Source: Acidobacteriaceae bacterium
Lineage (GTDB): Bacteria; Acidobacteriota; Terriglobia; Terriglobales; Acidobacteriaceae
DNA length: 6,688 nt
Direction of reading: 5' to 3'
Assembly (NCBI GenBank): GCA_003135495.1
Contig: PLBX01000111.1
Location: 5,170-11,857, forward strand
Positions 1-5,919 of this stretch are shown here, one piece after another. The position numbers were made by a program, and so were the translations under genes. Numbering within the stretch: the first letter of the stretch is position 1; the number at the start of each line of letters is the position of its first letter. The notes beneath the pieces were generated by a model, which saw nothing but the letters and a program-made list of their open reading frames with translations, had not been told where the DNA came from and did not search any database.

Positions 1-1481
1 GCAATCTGCTCCGCCGAAGACGACTCTTCCACATAATCTTCCAGGATGGCGTCAAGCACATCGTAAGGCGGAAGCGAATCCGAATCCTTCTGACCCTCGC
101 GCAATTCCGCCGACGGCGGCTTCTGAATCGTATTCTCAGGAATCACTTTGCGGCGGGAATTCACATAAGCGCTCAGCCGATACACCAGCGTTTTCGGAAC
201 ATCGGAAATCACCGCCAACCCTCCGACCATGTCGCCATACAGAGTGCAATAACCGACCGCCAATTCGCTCTTATTGCCGGTCGAAAGCACCAGCGCTCCC
301 AATTTATTCGACATCGCCATCAACAGCATTCCGCGAGCGCGCGATTGAATATTCTCTTCCGTCACATCCGGCGCCATGCCGCTAAATACCGGCTCCAATG
401 TGCGGCATGCGGCCGCATAGATCTCGTTGATCGAAAGCAGTTCAAAACGAATCTTCAAATTGCGCGCCAGTTCCCGCGCATCGTCAATCGAACCCTGCGA
501 AGAATACGGCCCCGGCATTCCAACGCCGATAATATTTTTGGCTCCAAGCGCATCGGTCGCGATCGCCGCCGTCAGCGCAGAATCGATTCCTCCACTCAGC
601 CCGATGATCGCGCGTTCAAACCCGCACTTGTGAACGTAATCTCGCGTCCCTAAAACTAGCGCCTCATAAGCGCTGGCATCCTCGCCCGGAATCTGCGAAT
701 GCAAATCTCCGGTAAGTTTTTCAGAGTCAAAGTAAATCAGGTCTTCCTCGAACGATTTCCCGCTCGCGATCACCTTGCCATCCGGCCCAATTACCAGGCT
801 CGATCCATCGAACAGCAAACTGTCGTTCCCGCCAACCTGGTTCACCATCGCCACGGGAACCCTCTGATTTTTTGCAATCGCCGCCAGCATGTCATGTCGC
901 AACTCCCGCTTCCCAAGCCAGAATGGCGAAGCCGAAATATTGAGCACGAAATCGCCGCCCGCTCGTACCAATTCTTCGACCGGATCGATGCCATAAAGCC
1001 GCCGGTTCCAGAAACGCTTGTCGTTCCAGGCGTCTTCGCAAATGGTCAGAGCCATCTGCTTGTCACACAGGCTGAACAGATGCTGGCTCGTGGCGGGAGC
1101 AAAATTGCGCATCTCATCGAAGACGTCATAGGTTGGCAACAGCATCTTCGACTGGATGAACTCGATGCGCCCATCGCGCAACAGCGCCGCCGAGTTCATA
1201 ACTTTTTTGCCGGACTCCGCTTCTGCGGGAGTCACAGTCCCGCAAATCACCGCAATACCTTTCGTCTCCGCAGCAATGCGTTCCACGGTGGCGCGGCACG
1301 TGGTCACAAACGCAGGCAGTTCGACCAGATCACGCGGCGGATATCCCGACACAGCGAGTTCAGGAAAAAGAATCAGGCCAGCGCCGGCTTTCCGCGCCTC
1401 CTGCGAAAATTGAATGATTTTGGCGGCGTTGCCAGTAAAGTCCCCAACTGTGGGGTTGATCTGACCCAGGGCGATCTTCAC
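1..1481 (-). CDS. nadE: Glutamine-dependent NAD+ synthetase, 3' end outside the window
   Basis: Catalyses the last step of NAD+ synthesis: ATP-dependent amidation of nicotinic acid adenine dinucleotide, with ammonia released from glutamine by its own N-terminal domain. It is a cytosolic enzyme. About 493 codons are visible; the family is usually 540-580 residues, so a short C-terminal part is missing. Residues 1 to about 260 form a nitrilase-type glutaminase with the Glu-Lys-Cys triad at E41 (FPELAVSGY), K112 (QSKMLLPTYDVFDE) and C148 (TICEDAWN). The synthetase domain follows, with the ATP-pyrophosphatase loop SGGIDS at 296-301, then STGNKSELAVGY and YGDMVGG, and late motifs such as PPSAELREGQKDSDSLPPYD. 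The start is GTG at 1481, chosen because the reading MKIALGQINPTVGDF matches the usual family N-terminus; no strong Shine-Dalgarno precedes it. The gene lies 130 bp downstream of a co-directed exported-protein gene. The large glutaminase domain separates it from the short ammonia-dependent NadE type. Confidence 0.96.
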   Translation of the reverse strand, partial: MKIALGQINPTVGDFTGNAAKIIQFSQEARKAGAGLILFPELAVSGYPPRDLVELPAFVTTCRATVERIAAETKGIAVICGTVTPAEAESGKKVMNSAALLRDGRIEFIQSKMLLPTYDVFDEMRNFAPATSQHLFSLCDKQMALTICEDAWNDKRFWNRRLYGIDPVEELVRAGGDFVLNISASPFWLGKRELRHDMLAAIAKNQRVPVAMVNQVGGNDSLLFDGSSLVIGPDGKVIASGKSFEEDLIYFDSEKLTGDLHSQIPGEDASAYEALVLGTRDYVHKCGFERAIIGLSGGIDSALTAAIATDALGAKNIIGVGMPGPYSSQGSIDDARELARNLKIRFELLSINEIYAAACRTLEPVFSGMAPDVTEENIQSRARGMLLMAMSNKLGALVLSTGNKSELAVGYCTLYGDMVGGLAVISDVPKTLVYRLSAYVNSRRKVIPENTIQKPPSAELREGQKDSDSLPPYDVLDAILEDYVEESSSAEQI

Positions 1482-1492
1482 ACTATTAGTGT
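1480..1492. promoter_or_regulatory. 13-bp palindrome over the nadE start codon
   Basis: Arms ACACTA and TAGTGT (minus-strand reading) flank one central base with no mismatch, and the right arm runs into the first two bases of the GTG start of nadE. This is the size and symmetry of a site for a dimeric repressor. I cannot assign it to a known NAD-responsive regulator, and a 13-bp palindrome can arise by chance. Confidence 0.25.
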
Positions 1493-1611
1493 AGAAGCTA
1501 GAGGCGGAGAAGGTCGAGGCCGCCCGCGGCGAATCGCGGCCAATGAAGTGACTCTTTTGATGCGACCCTTCAAATCATCGCAGAAAATCTGCCCTATCAC
1601 GCTGCCTCAGT
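1482..1611 (-). other. Intergenic spacer between the exported-protein gene and nadE
   Basis: This 130-bp spacer lies between two co-directed minus-strand genes. It contains an imperfectly placed GC-rich hairpin: GGCCGC at 1518-1523 pairs with GCGGCC at 1536-1541 around a 12-nt loop. No T-run follows on the minus strand, so it is not a classic intrinsic terminator. I find no convincing -35/-10 pair for nadE. Whether nadE is read through from the upstream gene or has its own promoter cannot be settled from the sequence. Confidence 0.4.
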
Positions 1612-2604
1612 TCAGTTGGGAATTATCTGAGGCCCGGGCGAGTCAGGCGGCGCAATCACCGGAACATTAGCGGCACCTGGCTTATTTGACTCCGGCATCT
1701 GTTCTCCGGGACGCCTTAAAGTGGGCGCGTTCTTCGGACGACCTTCTTCCTTCTTGGCCACTTTGGGCGCACTCAAATCCACTTCCTTATCCACGCGCAC
1801 GATCTTCTGTCCGTCCACCTTCATGGTCTCCACTCTTATGACCTCGTCGCCGACGAAGCGCACGAAATCTACGTCCTGCGGAGGCGTACCATAAATCCAC
1901 TCTTCATAATCAGTCTCGCCATCTCGTTCGCGTACTCGCTTCGGCGGACGCCCCTTGGCGTAAATAACCATCTCTTCACTCATGCCCACTAGCACATGAT
2001 GGCTCTTGATCGCCTCCTTTACCTGTGGGGGCACAGTCTCAAGGTAAGCCTCGAGAGCGGTCTTCGAATTAAAATCAAACACCGGCCGCAACAAGTCCTT
2101 CAATTGTGGCCCCGTCATCTCCGGAACATACTTATCAAAATAGAGATCCACAAACGAACCGCGAGCATTGGCGACGGGGTCAGATGGCGCCACCGGCGCG
2201 GTCGAGTTCGCCCCTGAAATCTGAATGTGCTGGTACCACTTCTGTTTTTTAATCGGGCCGCCATTGATCTCAAAGCGGATGTAGTTCTCTTTAATTACGA
2301 CATCGCTGATCCGGGCCCTGTCTCCAGCTTTAGCGGCGGGTCCCCACAGTGCCATCAACTGTTGCAGTTCCGCGCCATTCGGAGTCACTGTCCCATTCTT
2401 GAGCTTTAACCCAGTCTTCCCCATGGGAAACGGCGTGCGGATGTAAACCAGGTCTTCGTTGAAAGCATGGATAATCTCCTCCCGTGTTGCCTTGGAGATC
2501 TTGGGGGGCGGGGGGTTCTCACCGAATGCCAGAGTAGTGACTATGAGGAGGAGCAGGACCACCAAAAGCCGATAACCGATGGGGTAAGCGAAAGAGGACC
2601 GCAT
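1612..2604 (-). CDS. Secreted hypothetical protein with a BamE/SmpA-like segment
   Basis: I do not recognise a named family. From ATG 2604 the product is 330 residues and begins with a good Sec signal peptide: a short basic start, a hydrophobic core (RLLVVLLLLIVTTLA, residues 12-26) and a likely cut near AFG-EN (27-30). It is therefore predicted to be periplasmic or outer-envelope; no lipobox cysteine is present. Residues 38-130 form one conserved-looking block (FPMGKTGLKLKNG, FEINGGPIKKQKWYQ). Residues 205-260 (LVGMSEEMVIYAKGRPPKRV, then EEWIYG and FVRFVGDEVIRVE) follow the BamE/SmpA/DUF2845 pattern of a helix with G-x-S/T-x-x-E-V and G-P, then W-x-Y-G and hydrophobic strands. That is inference by pattern only. 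Residues 280-330 are a Lys- and Pro-rich low-complexity tail. The start is uncertain: the frame stays open upstream, and ATG 2718 has a strong GGAGG seven bases before it but would place 38 residues before the signal peptide. The gene is divergent from the HD-GYP gene and upstream of nadE. Confidence 0.75.
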   Translation of the reverse strand: MRSSFAYPIGYRLLVVLLLLIVTTLAFGENPPPPKISKATREEIIHAFNEDLVYIRTPFPMGKTGLKLKNGTVTPNGAELQQLMALWGPAAKAGDRARISDVVIKENYIRFEINGGPIKKQKWYQHIQISGANSTAPVAPSDPVANARGSFVDLYFDKYVPEMTGPQLKDLLRPVFDFNSKTALEAYLETVPPQVKEAIKSHHVLVGMSEEMVIYAKGRPPKRVRERDGETDYEEWIYGTPPQDVDFVRFVGDEVIRVETMKVDGQKIVRVDKEVDLSAPKVAKKEEGRPKNAPTLRRPGEQMPESNKPGAANVPVIAPPDSPGPQIIPN

Positions 2605-2628
2605 GGAGCACCCGGGCCGACAAGTATG

Positions 2629-2634
2629 ATTATA
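2629..2634 (-). promoter_or_regulatory. Candidate -10 box (TATAAT) for the exported-protein gene
   Basis: A perfect TATAAT lies 24 bases upstream of ATG 2604 on the minus strand, which would give a leader of roughly 18 nt. No recognisable -35 hexamer stands 16-19 bp upstream. If translation instead began at ATG 2718, this box would be inside the coding sequence and meaningless, so it supports the 2604 start only weakly. Confidence 0.35.
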
Positions 2635-2749
2635 GATCAAGCCCTCACGCCGCTTCTCGGTATCGAATCGCACTCTTGCTTTTGAAATACTGTGCCCGGA
2701 CATGAAATTCGAGAACATCAAACACCCTCCCCGTCGTGACCTCCCCTCG

Positions 2750-2763
2750 GTTACTTCAGTAAC
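2750..2763. promoter_or_regulatory. 14-bp inverted repeat in the divergent intergenic region
   Basis: GTTACT and AGTAAC are perfect inverted arms separated by TC. The site lies 50 bp before the HD-GYP start and about 145 bp before the exported-protein start, where an operator shared by divergent promoters would be expected. There is no T-run and the loop is too short for an RNA hairpin, so a DNA-binding site is the better reading. The assignment rests on position and symmetry only. Confidence 0.25.
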
Positions 2764-2813
2764 GGTGAGTTGTACTTTAAGCACCTGAGTCCTTCGCCCA
2801 TCACCAACATAGA

Positions 2814-4706
2814 ATGAGTCTAGTACGGACTGGCTTCCCCCGCGCCTGGGCCGACAGGATTGCTTTTTTGCCACTCAAATTACCTATTCCCGCGCGTATT
2901 CCGCTGCTCTACGTGATTCTCGCCGTATTGCTCGCAATTAGCGTGCTTCCAATGTATTTTTATTCGGCCCAGATTGAGAACATGAACCGGGAGCGCCTCA
3001 AGACCAACGAAATGCTCCTGCAAAACACGGTGACTCGTTCGCTCGCCGACGACATCTTTCAGCATCAGGAAGCTCTACACATGATGCTGGCTAATCTGTC
3101 GTCCTCGGTCCAGGTCATGATGCTCGCGAACCCAGGCGACAACGACCTTAATAACAGCGCCCAGACACTTCCAACCCCGGAACTCCGTGCGATGCTGGAA
3201 AATTTCGTCTCCTCTTCAAACGACATCGCCTATGCCACGCTCCTCAACGCAGACGCCAAAGGAGTATCAGCCGGGCGCATTGAGCCCGATGCTTTTCTGC
3301 AACGTGAACTGGAGCGTGCCTATGAAGCAGCGCGCGAAGGGCGAATCTTTAGCGGCCAGCCGCTGATGGTGGGCAGCGGAAAATCGGCCCACACCGTCAT
3401 GCTGGTCAGTTCCCCCATCATGTACGACGGACGTTTTCTCGGCATGATCGGGTCGGTGGTTGACATGGAATACTTGATCCGCCGTCTGCGGCAAGTGAGC
3501 CTCACCGGATTAATGCCCTACGTAGTCGATAGCCAGGGACGATTAGTTGCGGCCGCCACTTCGCAATACGCCACCGGGCAGGACATGACCCACTTCGACA
3601 TTGTCCGCAGCTTCGTGGGCGATGGCGTCAAGGCCCAGCTTGCCGCCACACGTGAATTCACGATCAGTGGCGGCAAAGACGCGACCGAGATGCTCGGGAC
3701 CTATAGTCCTGTCACCTCTCTCGATTGGGCCGTGGTAGTGCAAAAGCCTCGTGAAGACGCCTATCGCGGAATCTATGAAATGCAGCGCACCGGACGCTTG
3801 TTGGCCCTGCTAGCAGTCTTCGTCAGCGTTGGACTCAGTATCCTCTCTGCCCGGCGCATCACCAGTCCGCTCCAGGTGCTGGCGCAGTCCAGCCGCGCCG
3901 TTGCGCGCGGTGATTTCTCGCAACGTGTCCACGTTAAAACCCGCACCGAGATCGGCGAACTCGCAACCACCTTCAACACCATGTCGGAGGAACTCGAGCA
4001 TTTCGTCGAGGACCTCAAGCGTGCCGCCGAAGAGAACAAAGCGCTGTTTATGGGATCCATCCAAATGCTCGCCGGAGCGGTCGACGAAAAAGATCCCTAC
4101 ACCCGCGGCCACTCTGACCGCGTTACCAAGTATTCGCTGATGGTTGCAAAAGAGATGGGAGCGGACGCCGAATTTCTGGAGATTGTTCGAATCTCAGCGC
4201 AACTGCATGACGTGGGCAAGATCGGCATTGAAGATCGCATCCTGAAAAAACCGGGCGCGCTGACCCCGGAAGAGTTCGAGATCATGAAGACGCACACCAC
4301 GAAGGGCGCCAACATACTTCGTCCCGTGCCGCAACTGAGTGCGATGCTCCCCGGCATCGAACTGCATCACGAAGCCCTCAACGGCCGCGGCTATCCCTAC
4401 GGCTTAAAAGACGACGAAATCCCTTTGCTCGCGCGTGTGATCGCAGTAGCAGATACGTTCGACGCCCTTACCACCAACCGCCCTTATCAAAAAGCACACG
4501 ATCCCATAGAAGCGCTGCGTATCATCCAAAATCTCTCCGGGCAGCGCCTCGATCCCAAGGCTATCGCTGCGCTGCTCGCGGTGTTTCAACGCGGAGAAAT
4601 TACGATCCAGAAACAATTCCTCCCGCCGCCTCCAACGGAATCAGTCGCTCAGCCACTGCCCACTCCCGAAATCGAGCCGCTGCCGGTCGAAACCGTTCGC
4701 AGCTAG
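2814..4706 (+). CDS. Membrane-bound dCACHE-HAMP-HD-GYP cyclic-di-GMP phosphodiesterase
   Basis: Predicted sensor enzyme of 630 residues that hydrolyses c-di-GMP in response to a periplasmic ligand. Order: short cytoplasmic start; TM1 about 28-50; periplasmic sensor about 51-325 of double-CACHE type (MLVSSPIMYDGRFLGMIGSV at 196-215, then GTYSPV and LDWAVVVQKP near 295-312); TM2 about 327-346; HAMP about 348-395 (RITSPLQVL, then EIGELATTFNTMSEEL); HD-GYP domain about 408-595. Metal-site residues of the family are present: H433 (RGHSDRV), H465-D466 (LHDVGK), H494, H518-H519 (LHHE) and D547 (VADTFDALT), with K469 and the GYP motif at 526-528. The motif reads NGRGYP where DGxGYP is commonest. There is no GGDEF domain, so only the degrading activity is expected. 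A Pro/Glu-rich tail (about 603-625) follows the catalytic domain. ATG 2814 is the first start after an in-frame stop at 2778; it lacks a clear Shine-Dalgarno. The ligand is unknown, and a CACHE receptor with some other output is excluded by the intact HD-GYP. Confidence 0.92.
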   Translation: MSLVRTGFPRAWADRIAFLPLKLPIPARIPLLYVILAVLLAISVLPMYFYSAQIENMNRERLKTNEMLLQNTVTRSLADDIFQHQEALHMMLANLSSSVQVMMLANPGDNDLNNSAQTLPTPELRAMLENFVSSSNDIAYATLLNADAKGVSAGRIEPDAFLQRELERAYEAAREGRIFSGQPLMVGSGKSAHTVMLVSSPIMYDGRFLGMIGSVVDMEYLIRRLRQVSLTGLMPYVVDSQGRLVAAATSQYATGQDMTHFDIVRSFVGDGVKAQLAATREFTISGGKDATEMLGTYSPVTSLDWAVVVQKPREDAYRGIYEMQRTGRLLALLAVFVSVGLSILSARRITSPLQVLAQSSRAVARGDFSQRVHVKTRTEIGELATTFNTMSEELEHFVEDLKRAAEENKALFMGSIQMLAGAVDEKDPYTRGHSDRVTKYSLMVAKEMGADAEFLEIVRISAQLHDVGKIGIEDRILKKPGALTPEEFEIMKTHTTKGANILRPVPQLSAMLPGIELHHEALNGRGYPYGLKDDEIPLLARVIAVADTFDALTTNRPYQKAHDPIEALRIIQNLSGQRLDPKAIAALLAVFQRGEITIQKQFLPPPPTESVAQPLPTPEIEPLPVETVRS

Positions 4707-4708
4707 CC

Positions 4709-4760
4709 GCTCGTTGTTAGTGGCTCGGTGTCAGTCGCTCGGTTAGTGGCTCGGTTAGTA
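4709..4760 (+). repeat. Degenerate 12-14 bp tandem repeat, four units
   Basis: Four consecutive units each begin GCTCG: two of 14 bp (4709-4722 and 4723-4736) and two of 12 bp (4737-4748 and 4749-4760). The last two units differ only in their final base and read GCTCGGTTAGT plus G or A. The array fills the start of the gap between the HD-GYP stop codon and ftsY. It looks like slippage-derived sequence; no function is evident. Confidence 0.7.
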
Positions 4761-4785
4761 GCTTGTCGCAAACGGCCATCCCCTC

Positions 4786-4807
4786 CCGCCTATATAATCG
4801 TAGGCGG
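4786..4807 (+). promoter_or_regulatory. Hairpin with a TATAAT loop and ribosome-site arm before ftsY
   Basis: CCGCCTA (4786-4792) and TAGGCGG (4801-4807) are perfect 7-bp inverted arms around an 8-nt loop, TATAATCG. The loop carries a perfect -10 hexamer at 4793-4798. The 3' arm holds the purine-rich AGGCGGAA that sits about five bases before ATG 4815 and is the likely Shine-Dalgarno. No good -35 lies 16-18 bp upstream; TTGTCG at 4763 is too far away. Transcription from this box would start near 4805, giving a leader of about 10 nt, so the hairpin could form in RNA only on transcripts read through from upstream. Confidence 0.5.
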
Positions 4808-4814
4808 AACCCTG

Positions 4815-5771
4815 ATGATTCAAACCCTCTTTGGCAGTCTGGACGAAGAAAAGAAACCTAGTTTTGTAGAGCGCATGAAGGAGGCGGTCTCGCGCACCCG
4901 CGAGAACCTCGCCGAACGCATCGAAGAAGTTGTTTCCATCGGCAAGGAGATCGACCGCTCCACCCTCGATGATCTCGAAGCCACTCTCATCGGCGCCGAT
5001 CTCGGTACGACGACCACGCATGAAGTTCTCGAAAAACTCCGGGAGAAAGCAGATCGCAAGCAAATTAAGGACGTTGATGAACTGAAGCGGCTGCTGAAGG
5101 AAGAACTGCTGGCGATTCTGACAGCCACCGACTCGCGGCCCGTCACAAAAGTCACCGGCTCCCCGGAAGTGATCATGGTAGTAGGCGTCAATGGCGCGGG
5201 CAAGACTACAACCATCGGAAAACTGGCGCAGGTATTTCGCGCGCAAGGGAAAACCGTGTTGATGTGCGCGGCTGATACCTTCCGAGCCGCAGCCATCGAG
5301 CAACTCGAAATCTGGGGACAGCGTACCGGAACCGAAGTGATCAAGACAAAACCCGGCGGCGATCCTTCCGCGGTTTTGTTTGACGCGTTGCAGTCAGCCA
5401 ATTCGCGCCACACCGATTATGTGATCGTCGATACAGCAGGACGCCTCCACACCAAGCAGAACCTGATGCTCGAACTTGAAAAGATGAAACGCACCGCCCA
5501 ACGCATCGTGCCCGGGGCCCCTCACGAAACTTTACTGGTAATGGACGCCACCACGGGCCAAAATGGACTGCAACAAGCACGGCAATTTACCCAATCGGCC
5601 GGCGTAACCGGGATTGTGTTAACCAAACTCGATGGCACCGCCAAAGGCGGCGTAGTGGTAGCAATCTCACGCGAACTTCGTCTCCCGGTCCGCTTCGTAG
5701 GAGTCGGCGAGAAAGCCACTGATCTGCTACCCTTCGACCCAAAAGATTTTGTGAACTCGCTTTTTACATAG
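4815..5771 (+). CDS. ftsY: Signal recognition particle receptor FtsY
   Basis: SRP-family GTPase of 318 residues. At the inner membrane it pairs with the Ffh-4.5S RNA complex to deliver ribosomes making membrane proteins to SecYEG. It consists of the N domain (about 15-105, a helical bundle with the LEATLIGADLG motif) and the G domain (about 118-318). GTPase motifs in order: G1 GVNGAGKTTT at 124-133; the SRP-specific DTFRAAAIEQL at 154-164; G3 DTAGR at 206-210; G4 TKLD at 270-273 followed by GTAKGG; and GVGE at 296-299. The ending DLLPFDPKDFVNSLF is typical. There is no long acidic A domain as in E. coli FtsY, only about 15 residues, so membrane contact would rely on the amphipathic N-terminal helix (VERMKEAVSRTRENL). 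ATG 4815 is chosen for its purine-rich site and because upstream codons translate the tandem repeat. FtsY rather than Ffh: there is no M domain. Confidence 0.97.
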   Translation: MIQTLFGSLDEEKKPSFVERMKEAVSRTRENLAERIEEVVSIGKEIDRSTLDDLEATLIGADLGTTTTHEVLEKLREKADRKQIKDVDELKRLLKEELLAILTATDSRPVTKVTGSPEVIMVVGVNGAGKTTTIGKLAQVFRAQGKTVLMCAADTFRAAAIEQLEIWGQRTGTEVIKTKPGGDPSAVLFDALQSANSRHTDYVIVDTAGRLHTKQNLMLELEKMKRTAQRIVPGAPHETLLVMDATTGQNGLQQARQFTQSAGVTGIVLTKLDGTAKGGVVVAISRELRLPVRFVGVGEKATDLLPFDPKDFVNSLFT

Positions 5772-5798
5772 CGAACGTTAAGGACTATACGGTGGAGT

Positions 5799-5818
5799 AA
5801 CGGGCGTCCTCGCCCGTT
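5799..5818. repeat. Perfect 8-bp-arm inverted repeat after ftsY
   Basis: AACGGGCG (5799-5806) and CGCCCGTT (5811-5818) pair fully around the tetraloop TCCT, starting 28 bp after the ftsY stop. It is a stable hairpin in a good place for transcription termination, but no T-run follows directly; a TTTT occurs only at 5828-5831. The compact GC-rich form also resembles dispersed REP-like palindromes. Which of the two it is cannot be decided from one copy. Confidence 0.55.
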
Positions 5819-5885
5819 CCCCGCACGTTTTGGGTGGTACCTTGGCATGGCGTCCTCCACGAGTCCGCGCCCGGAACCGCCGTGG

Positions 5886-5912
5886 CAGATTTGGATCGTA
5901 CAGATTTGGATC
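5886..5912 (+). repeat. 12-bp direct repeat with 15-bp period upstream of ribD
   Basis: CAGATTTGGATC occurs at 5886-5897 and again at 5901-5912, separated by GTA, with no mismatch. The second copy ends seven bases before the ribD start codon, and its TTGGA (GGA at 5908-5910) is the only plausible ribosome-binding sequence for ribD. The first copy would be too far upstream to serve that role. A 15-bp period keeps reading frame, consistent with slippage or with a short translated sequence. Confidence 0.7.
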
Positions 5913-5919
5913 ATGGATA

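Noticed and set aside
1518..1541. GC-rich stem (GGCCGC/GCGGCC) as a terminator for the exported-protein gene
   Set aside because: Only six pairs, a 12-nt loop and no T-run on either strand.
699..1670. A 323-codon open frame on the plus strand
   Set aside because: It lies antisense to nadE, whose translation carries an intact catalytic triad and ATP loop. The plus-strand product has no recognisable motif and is rich in His, Arg and Gln, as expected of a shadow frame.
2682..2709. TTGAAA and GAAATT with 16-bp spacing as a plus-strand promoter for the HD-GYP gene
   Set aside because: The -10 match is poor and would leave a leader of about 100 nt; no independent sign supports it.
2605..2874. Extension of the exported-protein frame to ATG 2874
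   Set aside because: It would overlap the HD-GYP start on the other strand, run through the whole intergenic region and put 90 residues before the signal peptide.
4728..4814. GTG start at 4728 adding 29 residues to FtsY
   Set aside because: The added residues translate the tandem repeat and the promoter-like hairpin, and family similarity starts after ATG 4815, which has its own purine-rich site.
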